Source of the DNA: Candidatus Peribacteraceae bacterium
GTDB taxonomy: Bacteria > Patescibacteriota > Gracilibacteria > Peribacterales > Peribacteraceae
Assembly: GCA_018061945.1 (NCBI GenBank)
Contig: JAGOTD010000001.1
Location: 1 to 64,000, forward strand
Direction: 5' to 3'
DNA: 64,000 bases
Shown: positions 45,400-53,707 of the stretch, one piece after another
How positions within the stretch are numbered: position 1 is the stretch's first letter
Layout: the number at the start of each line of letters is the position of its first letter
Notes under the pieces: model-generated
What the model was told of the DNA's origin: nothing
The model's input: the letters and a program-made list of their open reading frames with translations, nothing else
Databases searched by the model: none
Translations under genes and position numbers: made by a program

Positions 45400-47253
45400 A
45401 TGCCTTCATTCAATCTTCGTTCAGCAATTCCCCTCTTTGTGCTTTTGGGACTGATTGCCGCCGGTATCAGCTTTGCGATCAATCAGCATGCCATCGCCGA
45501 TTTCATTCTACTGGTCACTCTGATCATCGGCTCGCTCCCACTTGTATGGCAGATTTTTCAGTCGATGCTCCGCAGACATTTCGGCGTGGATCTCATTGCC
45601 ATTGTGGCGATTGTCGCATCGCTCATCTTGCATGAGTATTTGGCCGGAACGGTGATTTTACTGATGCTTTCGGGCGGCGAAGCGCTGGAAGGCTACGCTC
45701 TGCGCCGTGCACGCAAAGATTTAACAGAACTTATAGAACGCGCACCGACCAAGGCACACAAAAAAATGGGTATGGACGTTATCGAAGTACCGATTGAATC
45801 GATTGTGATTGGCGATACTATTGTCGTAAAACCAGGTGAAATTGTTCCTGTTGATGGAGAAGTAGAAGAAGGCATTTCGATGGTCGATGAATCGGCTCTT
45901 ACTGGCGAATCGATGCTCATCGAAAAGCGCAAAGGCGCGAGTGTGATGAGCGGATCGGTCAGCAAAGATGGCCTGCTGGAAATCCGCGCGCTAAAGGCCA
46001 GTCACGAAAGCAAATACGCGCAAATCATCAAACTAGTGCGCGAGGCCGAGCAACAGAAAGCACCTTTCGTACGATTGGCTGATAGATACAGCGTGTTCTT
46101 TACGATCATCACGTTTGTTCTCGCTATTGCAGCGTGGCTTCTGTCGAAGGATCCTATTCGTGTGCTGGCCGTCCTCGTTGTCGCCACTCCCTGCCCGCTC
46201 ATTCTGGCAACACCGATTGCGTTTGCATCCGGCATCAGTCGTGCGGCGAAGCGCGGTATCATTGTGAAAAATGGCGGCGCGCTCGAAAAACTCGGCGAGG
46301 CGCGCAGTTTTGCCTTCGATAAAACCGGCACCCTCACGCTCGGTGTACCCACAATTGCATCCGTAGATGGAATAGCTGTGACCGCGGAGAAAGCCCTGCA
46401 CATTGCCGCATCGCTCGATCAGCTGTCCGTTCATATTTTGGCACGCGGACTCCTGCAACATGCTCGTGAGACGGGCTTAACACTGTCATACCCGACGTCG
46501 TTTAGCGAATCGATTGGCGAAGGCGTCAAAGGAATGATCGATGGAAAAACCTACTACTTCGGACGCATTCGCTTTCTGCGCACCCAAAAAATAAGCGTGA
46601 GTGACGAACTGGAACAGCTGCACGACGCAGCACGTACGGAAGGCAAGCTTCCCGTGTATCTGGCCGACGACAAACAGGTGATCGGCACGATCTTTTTTCA
46701 GGATACTGTCCGCCCCAATGTCCGCACTCTGTTTACGCACCTGGCATCACTGGGCATCAAAAAAACGTTATTGCTCACCGGCGACAAGCACCCTGTTGCA
46801 CTGCGCATCGCCAAAGAAATAGGGCTACCGGAAACTGACGTACGAGCCGAAATGCTCCCGGAACAAAAAGTGGAAGAAGTGAAGAAACTCCGCGCAGAAT
46901 TTGCGCCGACAATTATGGTGGGCGATGGCATTAATGATGCTCCAGCACTGGCAGCAGCCGACGTTGGCATCGCGATGGGCGGACACGGCAATACCGCGTC
47001 GTCGGAATCTGGTGATATTGTGATACTGGTCGATAAAATCGAGCGCGTAGGCGAAGCGCTGCTGCTTGGCCACCGCGTGCTGCGCATTGCCAAAGAAGGC
47101 GTGTGGATCGGCATGATCCTGAGTATTGGACTTATGGTGATTGCCGCCTTTGGATTTATCGTCCCTGTCTACGGTGCCCTGCTGCAGGAAGTGATCGATG
47201 TCGTGGTGATATTCAATGCGCTGCGCGTGCTGATTGCGAAGACGACTATTTAA
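45400..47253 (+). CDS. P1B-type metal-transporting ATPase with a TPC motif
   Basis: 617 residues, without an N-terminal metal-binding domain. It has the actuator motif ALTGES, the ion-path motif VATPCPLILATP in the sixth helix or so, the phosphorylation site FAFDKTGTLT, and the hinge GDGINDAPALAAADVGIAMG. The cysteine motif is TPC rather than the CPC of copper or zinc pumps, so the metal is uncertain (perhaps a minor P1B class such as nickel, iron or cobalt). It exports metal from the cytosol. Its CU-rich leader (CGGCTCTTCCCCCGATTCC) fits the local pattern. Confidence 0.93.
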   Translation: MPSFNLRSAIPLFVLLGLIAAGISFAINQHAIADFILLVTLIIGSLPLVWQIFQSMLRRHFGVDLIAIVAIVASLILHEYLAGTVILLMLSGGEALEGYALRRARKDLTELIERAPTKAHKKMGMDVIEVPIESIVIGDTIVVKPGEIVPVDGEVEEGISMVDESALTGESMLIEKRKGASVMSGSVSKDGLLEIRALKASHESKYAQIIKLVREAEQQKAPFVRLADRYSVFFTIITFVLAIAAWLLSKDPIRVLAVLVVATPCPLILATPIAFASGISRAAKRGIIVKNGGALEKLGEARSFAFDKTGTLTLGVPTIASVDGIAVTAEKALHIAASLDQLSVHILARGLLQHARETGLTLSYPTSFSESIGEGVKGMIDGKTYYFGRIRFLRTQKISVSDELEQLHDAARTEGKLPVYLADDKQVIGTIFFQDTVRPNVRTLFTHLASLGIKKTLLLTGDKHPVALRIAKEIGLPETDVRAEMLPEQKVEEVKKLRAEFAPTIMVGDGINDAPALAAADVGIAMGGHGNTASSESGDIVILVDKIERVGEALLLGHRVLRIAKEGVWIGMILSIGLMVIAAFGFIVPVYGALLQEVIDVVVIFNALRVLIAKTTI

Positions 47254-47411
47254 AAATGTAAAATTGACAATTGAAACTGTGCAATGAATGCTGGTTTTTC
47301 TTCGTCCAACTTGGTTCAGATTATCTGATAAATAAAGCATTTCAAGGACTTCAATTTGCGCCTAAAACACTTGCTTTTTATCATAAATGTTGCTTAAATA
47401 TACATATTATT

Positions 47412-48083
47412 ATGCAATCACTTACTTCCCGTATTGGCCTTACAGTGGCTTTGCTGCTGGTAACAGCCCAAACTGCTTCTGCGTATTCGCCGTACGATCG
47501 ATGGTATTTTAGTACTCCTGCAACCACATCCTATTCGCGCGATTACTCAGCGACAGGAAATAATTGCCCTTTGTACGACTACGCCAATCCCCCGTCGGGC
47601 TACCGCTATCAATGTACGAAAGATAGGAATAATTGTACGCGCTGTACGTTGCAATATGCTGGCCCCACGCAAACGATAGATAATCGAATCTGCAGCCCGG
47701 CCGCGTGCGAAGGTGACGCAACTGTGCGCACCTGCAGCAACGGGACTATTTTGTACCCGTCGTGCAGCCGCCAAACCGATGGGCGCTGCGTGCGTTCTAC
47801 CCCTCAGTGTCCGGCCAACACCACAACTTTGTACTACAATAATAATTATTATTCAAACGTTCAAAATATCTTTCCTCAGCCGCTCTCGAATTGTTCGACA
47901 AAAGCGCCCGTACAGATTCCAGGCTGCCAATACATTTGCAGCGACAATCAAATCGGTCGCTGTCCCAGCTGTCGCTACTACTGCAGCAGCTACGCGCAGT
48001 TCCCAGTGTCCCCTGTTACTCAGCCGGACCAGACGATTTTCTTTCCGTACAACACCGATCGCATACGCTCGATGACACAGTAA
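47412..48083 (+). CDS. Secreted cysteine-rich protein
   Basis: 223 residues after an ATG placed before a signal peptide that ends near QTASA/Y (residue 22). The mature part holds about 22 cysteines in short spaced groups (CTRCTL, CSPAACEG, CSKA-like), with many Tyr, Asn, Gln and Pro. It is like the protein at 50483 in style and probably folds around disulfides as a small surface or extracellular protein. No known motif. A TATACAT/TATTAT box is close upstream. Confidence 0.7.
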   Translation: MQSLTSRIGLTVALLLVTAQTASAYSPYDRWYFSTPATTSYSRDYSATGNNCPLYDYANPPSGYRYQCTKDRNNCTRCTLQYAGPTQTIDNRICSPAACEGDATVRTCSNGTILYPSCSRQTDGRCVRSTPQCPANTTTLYYNNNYYSNVQNIFPQPLSNCSTKAPVQIPGCQYICSDNQIGRCPSCRYYCSSYAQFPVSPVTQPDQTIFFPYNTDRIRSMTQ

Positions 48084-48209
48084 ACTATCAGTTAATAATT
48101 TGATGATCTGGTAATGAGAATTCAGAATAATCTCATTCTCTTTTTTTGGCGCGTAAGAAAATCTGTGCAGCTTCGTCGTAGATGGCATACTTATTTTCCC
48201 TCTTTTTTT

Positions 48210-48575
48210 ATGAACACTCGTCAATATATGACCATGTTTGGCACCGTCGGTGCAGCACTTGCCGGTTACCTCCTTGCCAACGAAAAACTTCGTCACGAAC
48301 TGCGCAACGCAGAAGATGCCGAAGACGCGGTAAAGCTCTTGAGCAAGCACGTGAAAAACGACACGACGCGTTTTGCAATCGATATCAAAAAATACGCACG
48401 CAGCGGTGCACTCACTAAAAAGTGGCACAACACGCAGGACTACATGAAGGACAAATTCGGTGCCATGAAGCGCACGGCTAAGCGCGAAGCTAAAGAAGTG
48501 AAAGCCAAGGCAACGGACATGGCGCACAAGGCAAAAGATGCAGTTGCTGCAAATGACACACGCAAGGCTGCGTAA
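48210..48575 (+). CDS. YtxH-like small membrane-anchored protein
   Basis: 121 residues. A short hydrophobic helix near the N-terminus (FGTVGAALAGYLLANE) is followed by a long, charged, lysine- and alanine-rich helix (KRTAKREAKEVKAKATDMAH). This layout matches YtxH-type stress proteins, though the match is by pattern only. The ATG is preceded by CATACT and a pyrimidine-only leader (TTTTCCCTCTTTTTTT). An intrinsic terminator follows. Confidence 0.65.
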   Translation: MNTRQYMTMFGTVGAALAGYLLANEKLRHELRNAEDAEDAVKLLSKHVKNDTTRFAIDIKKYARSGALTKKWHNTQDYMKDKFGAMKRTAKREAKEVKAKATDMAHKAKDAVAANDTRKAA

Positions 48576-48591
48576 CGATTATCGGATCTTT

Positions 48592-48637
48592 GGAGGACAG
48601 GAATCATTCATACGAGAATGACTTCTGTCCTCTTTTT
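48592..48637 (+). terminator. Intrinsic terminator
   Basis: GGAGGACAG pairs with CTGTCCTC, with the inner TCATTC and GAATGA also pairing, then TTTTT. It lies 17 bases after the stop at 48575. Confidence 0.85.
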
Positions 48638-48741
48638 GATTGTATGAAGCAGCACTCAATTTGTGATCCGATCGCTGCCGATGTATCTTTGGCTGGCTAG
48701 GAAACTGTCCACGCCAATTTTTCACTCCTGATTCCTTACTT

Positions 48742-49107
48742 ATGAGTACTGTTGTATTTCTTGCCGAAGATGAACCGCTCCTGCGTGAGATGATGGAAAT
48801 GGAACTGCGCGAAGCCGGCATGACCGTTCATGCATTGCGTAACGGAGCAGAATTGTTGGAGCTCCTAAGCACTAAACAGCCATCGATTATTTTACTTGAT
48901 TTACTGATGCCGGTCATGGATGGCTATGCGGTTTTACAACAATTGCAGCAACGCAAAACAACCACTCCCATCGTCGTATTATCGAACATCAGTGATCCGG
49001 CCGAAGAGCAGAAATGCCTGTCACTTGGCGCCTGCGATTTTTTGATCAAAAGTCATTTGGACTCAACCGAACTTGGAAATATTGTGCTGAAGTATGTATC
49101 GAAGTAA
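48742..49107 (+). CDS. Single-domain response regulator
   Basis: 121 residues, one receiver domain: acidic pair in VFLAEDEPLL, phospho-acceptor in IILLDLLMPVMDGY, switch Ser in VVLSNIS and Lys in FLIKSHL. No output domain. It is an orphan without a kinase nearby. The TAA is followed at once by a GACTCA element. Confidence 0.92.
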   Translation: MSTVVFLAEDEPLLREMMEMELREAGMTVHALRNGAELLELLSTKQPSIILLDLLMPVMDGYAVLQQLQQRKTTTPIVVLSNISDPAEEQKCLSLGACDFLIKSHLDSTELGNIVLKYVSK

Positions 49108-49232
49108 GGACTCAGAGGAAACAGAGGACTCAGAAGACTCAAAGGATTTAAGTATTTTGAATAATCAGATTCTGAGGTTGTGTTCCTTCATTCCTCTGTT
49201 TCGTCTGAGTCTTTTGAGTCCTCTGAGTCCTT
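49108..49232. repeat. GACTCA element after the response regulator
   Basis: Left arm 49108-49148 starts at the base after the TAA. Right arm about 49192-49232 is inverted. The spacer (about 45 bases) is unlike the others, so arms are more conserved than spacers. Confidence 0.85.
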
Positions 49233-49314
49233 ATCCTGACAATCGTTCGTTACACTCTACTTTCGCCTTGCTGCCAATTTGAGCAAACAACCAAAAGTGA
49301 GTAGGCTGTAGCTC

Positions 49315-50274
49315 ATGTCTGCACATCGCTTCCTTCTTGGCATAGAGTTCGCAGAAGCAAAAATACGTTTGGCCAGATCGGGGACCAAACCCTTGTCTCT
49401 GAGCGCTTCGCACGCCATCACTGTTCCAAAGAATGCGATTGTGAAAGGGGTAATCCAAGAGAGTGCGACACTCATCCATTTACTGTCGGATGCAGCAACA
49501 TCGCTTGTAAAAAGCGGTAATGAATGTGTGATACTTATTCCTTCCGATATTGTTTACAACTTCGTCTTCACGTATTCCACAAAAAGTCGTCGGCCATCAC
49601 TTGCCTCACTTATAACAGACAAACTCGGCGAGCCATCACATGCTTTTACTGTTGTGAGCCATACACTCTCGACAACCGCAACCGAAACACATATCGGTGT
49701 GAGTGCGGTACGCAAAGAGTGGCTGCAGGCGTATCTGACTGTTTGCGCCCGAGCCGGGCTGAGTGTGCGTGGGGTTTCCACCGCGCCGGCTATTGCACTG
49801 GCTTTGCAGAAAGAGAAAACTTCATCGCCATTTGCCCTGCTGTATGTTCCGTCTGTCGATGAAAAATCATCAATCAGCTTGGTCCGACATGGCTGGATTT
49901 TTGAGGATACGGTTATTTCGGCCAAGCGCGGATTTGCCAAAATTTTCCAGACGACCGCTACGATGATTGAGGCAAAGGGAGAACGTCCAGCAATCAAACA
50001 TATTCTCATTCATGCAAGTAGCGATGCCAGCACCTCTGCCAAAAAAACATTCGGCGCCGCCAAACGCAAAGCGGGTAGAGTGGCGGTGAATAAAGCGTTT
50101 GCCATTGCGGAAGAAGATCGCGTGTACGCCGGCGCACTGGGCGCCTCCTCCAGCGCACCCGCCTCGATGCACTTTAATCTGCTGCAGAAGCATACCGGCA
50201 GTCGCAAGCATCTTATAACGCTTGGCCTCATTGTGTTTGCTATTGTGTTTGTAGCACTGACGTTTGTGCAGTAG
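49315..50274 (+). CDS. PilM-like actin-fold protein with a C-terminal membrane helix
   Basis: 319 residues. The N-terminal pattern LLGIEFAEAKIRLAR and NAIVKGVIQES matches the start of PilM/FtsA-type ATPases. The later AGLSVRGVSTAPAIALAL and SLVRHGW turns also fit. It ends with one membrane helix (LITLGLIVFAIVFVALTF), unlike normal cytosolic PilM. It might be PilM joined to a short PilN-like anchor, which would link it to a type IV pilus-like machine for the prepilin-type protein at 54860. A TTGAGC-N17-TAGGCT promoter ends seven bases before the ATG. Confidence 0.6.
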   Translation: MSAHRFLLGIEFAEAKIRLARSGTKPLSLSASHAITVPKNAIVKGVIQESATLIHLLSDAATSLVKSGNECVILIPSDIVYNFVFTYSTKSRRPSLASLITDKLGEPSHAFTVVSHTLSTTATETHIGVSAVRKEWLQAYLTVCARAGLSVRGVSTAPAIALALQKEKTSSPFALLYVPSVDEKSSISLVRHGWIFEDTVISAKRGFAKIFQTTATMIEAKGERPAIKHILIHASSDASTSAKKTFGAAKRKAGRVAVNKAFAIAEEDRVYAGALGASSSAPASMHFNLLQKHTGSRKHLITLGLIVFAIVFVALTFVQ

Positions 50275-50401
50275 CGGCAATCATTGCTAGAAGCATTGAA
50301 ATCTTTCTCTCTATGAAACACCAACCAATTTGATGCTCTGACAGAGTGCAAATTCGTCATACAATCATATTTTCACGCCTTATCATGCGTTTATGATGTC
50401 T

Positions 50402-50482
50402 CTCTCATGTCATGGCTCGACTCCGCTCACCATGACACTGTGTCACTCTGAGCGCAGTCGAAGAGTGAGCGCAGCCGAAGAG
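50402..50482. repeat. Dispersed CACTCTGAGCGCAGTCGAAG word
   Basis: It starts with an imperfect palindrome (TGTCATGG...CCATGACA), then CACTCTGAGCGCAGTCGAAG and a second copy, GTGAGCGCAGCCGAAG. Words of this type are common dispersed repeats in many bacterial genomes. It lies at the 3' end of the gene at 50483. Confidence 0.65.
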
Positions 50483-51223
50483 TTAATACCGCAGCTGTCT
50501 GTCACGCATCGCGCTTGTCATGCCGCTGGTTGTGTCGCGCACGCAGTACGAACGATTGTTATCGGCGCGGAAACCCGGGTCGCAGTAGCAGCCGCGATCA
50601 TTCGTATCGTAATCGTACTGATACGAGGCGTGCGCATCGACACGTGCGCAGTAGTCGTTTCGCACAGGGACACACTGGCGATTCTCGTTCCACATGCCGC
50701 CGTTGCCGCAGTAACAACCTGGATCGTTATACGAGGTGCGCTTGCCGGTCATCAGGTAACAACCGGTATCGAGACTACGAATATCGGAGCGGTATGACGC
50801 AGGGACGCACTCGGTGCCATTGGCATTCCACTGGTAACCGTCGATACAGGTACAACCGCTTTGTACGCCAGCGTAGCGCGAGAAAATACCGTACGTCGAA
50901 CACGAACCGTAGTTATTGTTTGGATAATATGGATGATAATTCGATGGATAATTGCCATTCCATGTCGGGCGGTAATTGATTTGCTGATTGTACGGATACA
51001 CAGGCTGAGGATAGTACGGGGAATACATTGGCTGCGGCGACTGTGACTGCGATTGTGTCTGATACACAATCGGAGCCGGCGTCTGAACAATGACCGGATA
51101 CAGGACAATATTGATAGGCTGCAGTTTCGGTGCAGCTTTTTTGGCTGTAGCTGCAGAAGCAACAGGCGAAAGGCCAAGAGAGAAAACCAGAATGCCGATA
51201 ATGGAGAGTGTTCGGATGCTCAT
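50483..51223 (-). CDS. Secreted protein with EGF-like cysteine repeats
   Basis: 246 residues. A signal peptide ends near SPVASA/A (residue 24). A Pro/Gln/Tyr/Asn-rich stretch (about 45-105) follows, then three short repeats: GCTCIDGYQWNANGTECVP, GCYCGNGGMWNENRQCVP and GCYCDPGFRADNNRSYCVR. The C-x-C-x-x-G pattern resembles EGF-like units. It is probably an extracellular adhesion or matrix protein. It is the last gene of the minus-strand surface locus. Confidence 0.75.
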   Translation of the reverse strand: MSIRTLSIIGILVFSLGLSPVASAATAKKAAPKLQPINIVLYPVIVQTPAPIVYQTQSQSQSPQPMYSPYYPQPVYPYNQQINYRPTWNGNYPSNYHPYYPNNNYGSCSTYGIFSRYAGVQSGCTCIDGYQWNANGTECVPASYRSDIRSLDTGCYLMTGKRTSYNDPGCYCGNGGMWNENRQCVPVRNDYCARVDAHASYQYDYDTNDRGCYCDPGFRADNNRSYCVRDTTSGMTSAMRDRQLRY

Positions 51224-51389
51224 AGGAAGCGCATGCTAGCAAGGACAAAGCAGTTTGCGCAATACAACAATACAAGAGTCTATCAAGGTTATGAGCAACA
51301 CTAAGGGAACAAATCCACTATCTTCACTTATTTACAACGACACCGTATTGGAAGCTCTTATTTATAAATACAATACATGCTCATTCACC

Positions 51390-51420
51390 AAAAAATCCCC
51401 CATACAATTTGCATGGGGAA
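51390..51420 (-). terminator. Intrinsic terminator after the 173-residue gene
   Basis: On the minus strand TCCCCAT and ATGGGGGA pair around a 9-base loop, followed by TTTTTT. It lies 17 bases after the stop at 51437. Confidence 0.8.
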
Positions 51421-51436
51421 TTCTCTCAAATAATTT

Positions 51437-51958
51437 TTAGTAGGCGACGATATCTAGAGAGGTAGCATCTTCTATCGATGTATCTAGAGCAATAGGCCCC
51501 TTTGGCATAGGTTTAGGCATATTTTTTTCCAAACAATCATGTAAGGCATCATCTGCTGCATTGAACGCAATTTCAGCATTAAACCATGCATCAATTGCAG
51601 CACTTAGCGCCTCGCTACTTTTGGATAAATCAGCACTCATTCTTTCGAGTTCTTTCACTCGTTCCTCCAATTTTGCAGGATCACCCTTCGTAAGATTGGT
51701 AAGTGCTTCATCCACTAATTTTCTCAGTGTATCATTTTCTTTCCGTGCTTTATTCATTGCCTCTTCTGCAGCTTTAACAGCCTTTTGAGCAGCATCGAAA
51801 GATTTTTGTTCTTTTTCGCATGGGTTAACAGCTTTTTTCTGCCCATCCTCAACAGTAACCGCCGTATCAATTTCCTCTGCGTGTAGAACCGAAACTACCG
51901 ATGTCATACACAGGAATATAACGAGGAATGGTGCAATTTTAAGAGAAAAATGAGACAT
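51437..51958 (-). CDS. Secreted helical protein with two terminal cysteines
   Basis: 173 residues. A signal peptide ends near VLHA/E (residue 28). The mature part begins with NPCEKEQ and ends with HDCLEKN, the only two cysteines. Between them lie about 105 residues of coiled-coil-like helix (KAVKAAEEAMNKARKE, LEERVKELERM) broken by a GDPAK turn. So it looks like a helical hairpin that a disulfide could close. The four genes upstream have the same plan. A TATAGT box and a leader of CCTCCCCCCTTTTTT precede the ATG. Function unknown. Confidence 0.75.
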   Translation of the reverse strand: MSHFSLKIAPFLVIFLCMTSVVSVLHAEEIDTAVTVEDGQKKAVNPCEKEQKSFDAAQKAVKAAEEAMNKARKENDTLRKLVDEALTNLTKGDPAKLEERVKELERMSADLSKSSEALSAAIDAWFNAEIAFNAADDALHDCLEKNMPKPMPKGPIALDTSIEDATSLDIVAY

Positions 51959-52049
51959 AAAAAAGGGGGGAGGTAAAGTAACTATAATTTATATTAAAAC
52001 ATACTTTATTAAAATATACAATATATTTAACTACAAATTTAAATGTATT

Positions 52050-52085
52050 CAAGCACTCCCCGCTCCAAATGAGCGAGGAGTGCTT
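52050..52085 (-). terminator. Hairpin AAGCACTCC...GGAGTGCTT
   Basis: A 15-base stem with a short loop, 15 bases after the stop at 52100. It has no long T-run. A near copy is at 53658. Confidence 0.65.
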
Positions 52086-52099
52086 CAATTACAAGAATA

Positions 52100-52591
52100 C
52101 TAACTATGGATACAAGCAATGTAAGTATTCCATGCGTTTTTTTCATCAAGTGTTGCTTGTGCAAATGCCAAAGCTGCGTTGTCTTGTGCAATTTTCGCTG
52201 CATTAGTTGCAGCGATTGCTGCGTTCATTGCCGCAAAGGTGGTATCTCTTGCATTTACCCACTCAGCTCTCGTGTTATACGGATAATACATATTATTTTG
52301 CTGTATAGGGCGCACTAATGGTATCCCTTTAATAATTTGGTAATTTTGCACAGCTTGTGCCTCATCCTTTTGTGCATTTTTTAAAGAATTCCTTGCATCC
52401 TTGTAAGCTTTTTCCGCTGCTATAACTGCATACATTGCACCCATAAATGAATCAAGTTCATCACTACAATCTGGTTCGTCGCCGCCTCCTGTTGGAGGAT
52501 CTGCGTATGTTGTAGGAACAAATGCAGTGGCAGAAGGTAATAAAATCATGATGCTCATCGTGAGCGATACCAATTTTTTTCTACTATTCAT
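52100..52591 (-). CDS. Secreted helical two-cysteine protein, paralogue A
   Basis: 163 residues. The signal peptide ends near TTYA/D (residue 31), then PTGGGDEPDCS holds the first cysteine. The end is YIACIHS. In between are two alanine-rich helices joined by a loop with YYPYNTRAEW. The first 43 codons are the same as those of the gene at 53708 apart from one silent base; the mature part is homologous but mostly different. It lies 32 bases after the 159-residue gene and is probably in one operon with it. Function unknown. Confidence 0.78.
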   Translation of the reverse strand: MNSRKKLVSLTMSIMILLPSATAFVPTTYADPPTGGGDEPDCSDELDSFMGAMYAVIAAEKAYKDARNSLKNAQKDEAQAVQNYQIIKGIPLVRPIQQNNMYYPYNTRAEWVNARDTTFAAMNAAIAATNAAKIAQDNAALAFAQATLDEKNAWNTYIACIHS

Positions 52592-53127
52592 TGTTGGAAA
52601 GAGAAAAGAAATAAAAAAAGAAACTACGCAGCCATACAGACGTCGTAGTCTTCCAATGCCCCATCTAAGGCATCGTAATCAATTGTCTCATACAGAGCAT
52701 CCCATGACGATTGAAGTGATGCGACTGATCCAGACATCGTAGCGTGAGAGACAAAATTTGCACTGGCAACACTATTCGTAGACGAAGCAAGAGATTGAGT
52801 GCTACTAGTGGCAATTTCACTACCAGTAGCAGTAGCATAAAATGTCTCGAGCATATCTGATGTGTCTTCGATAATAGTAGCCATGCTGCTACGCAAAGAA
52901 TAAATTGAGCCAGACAAAGTAGCCATACTAGAGTCGATACCATTGAGCGACGAGTAGGCTGCCTCTACGGCTGCCCATTCGGTGGTGCAGTCGTTTGTGC
53001 CGTGTGCTGTGGGCGGTTGATACGCGGTGGTGATACCAGTGACGGCAAGAATGCCGGCAAGTATCAATCCCGATTTCTTTCTGACGGAGAAGGAATGGAG
53101 CATAGAACAGGAAAGGAAAAAGTAATT
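52462..53127. repeat. 666-bp segmental duplication, copy 1
   Basis: It matches 54064-54729 with one difference that I could see (T at 52538, C at 54140). It covers the leader and all of the 159-residue gene, the 32-base gap, and the first 43 codons of the next gene. Homology stops sharply on both sides. Confidence 0.95.
52624..53103 (-). CDS. Secreted helical two-cysteine protein, duplicate of 54226
   Basis: 159 residues. The signal peptide ends near HG/TNDC or slightly before. The first cysteine is in TNDCTTEW and the second in DYDVCMAA. The mature part is helix-prone and rich in Ser, Ala and Thr. The protein is identical to the one at 54226. The -10 box differs (TATAGT, 53133-53138, against TATACT for the other copy), so the two copies may be expressed at different levels. 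Function unknown. Confidence 0.78.
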   Translation of the reverse strand: MLHSFSVRKKSGLILAGILAVTGITTAYQPPTAHGTNDCTTEWAAVEAAYSSLNGIDSSMATLSGSIYSLRSSMATIIEDTSDMLETFYATATGSEIATSSTQSLASSTNSVASANFVSHATMSGSVASLQSSWDALYETIDYDALDGALEDYDVCMAA

Positions 53128-53261
53128 CCTTTACTATATTCGCTTCATGCAGATTAACGATTGTCAGAGCAGTAAATAAAATATTTACTAGCACAATGGC
53201 AAGAATTATTCCTTGTTTATCGAATATTATATTTGCCTACTTTTATTTTAGACACTATTTT

Positions 53262-53492
53262 TTACAGCTGTGTTGTAAATATCCTATCGCCGGATATGGC
53301 CTGACCATCCTGTGCATTTTTGGAGATAATGCGATAATGGTACAGCATATTTGGCAAGAGCCTCATTATTGTCTGGGCATGGTCGAGCTGGAGTGTAGCG
53401 TCGAATGATGTCGATGATCCGTACGACATTGTTGTTCCGTATTCGATGAGTGAATCACTTGGCTCATCGGTGGACCACTTTACAAACTCTGT
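53262..53492 (-). pseudogene. Remnant of a giant adhesin gene, last fibronectin-like repeat
   Basis: The minus strand reads KWSTDEPSDSLIEYGTTMSY, then later LPNMLYHYRIISKNA and ends RIFTTQL and a stop. This matches the last repeat of the giant protein at 54860 (SWSTNEQTDAMVEYGLTTAY, LTPNTLYHYRVVSKDA, QTFTTLP). The frame is closed by a TGA just upstream, near 53493-53495, and no start or signal exists. So it is a decayed 3' end of a second giant gene, in the same place relative to the 159-residue gene as the intact copy. Confidence 0.8.
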
Positions 53493-53494
53493 TC

Positions 53495-53657
53495 AAACTA
53501 TTTCGAATTTTGCATGATAAATCTTCGCAAGATTGGTCAAACTTCATCCAATGCCTTCCGAATACCTCTATCTTCTTTTTACGCTTTATTCTATGTCTCT
53601 CTGTAGCATTTAGAACTTTTTTGTACCAAGGAATTATATGATAACTTTACGTCTACC
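53495..53657. other. Degraded region upstream of the adhesin remnant
   Basis: AT-rich, with many stops in all frames. On the minus strand it could hold more decayed coding sequence from the lost giant gene, but I cannot align it by eye. Confidence 0.35.
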
Positions 53658-53694
53658 CAAGCACTCCCCGCTCCAAATGGGCGGGGAATACTTG
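53658..53694 (-). terminator. Hairpin CAAGCACTCCCCGC...GCGGGGAATACTTG
   Basis: A near copy of the hairpin at 52050, 13 bases after the stop at 53708. The stem is about 14 bases with small mismatches. Confidence 0.65.
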
Positions 53695-53707
53695 AGTTAC
53701 ACGCATG

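Noticed and set aside
51255-51440. Plus-strand 61-residue ORF after the cysteine-rich gene
   Set aside because: No promoter or leader pattern, and it runs through the terminator of the opposite gene.
53196-53408. Plus-strand 70-residue ORF between the helical genes
   Set aside because: It is antisense to the adhesin remnant and has no signal of its own.
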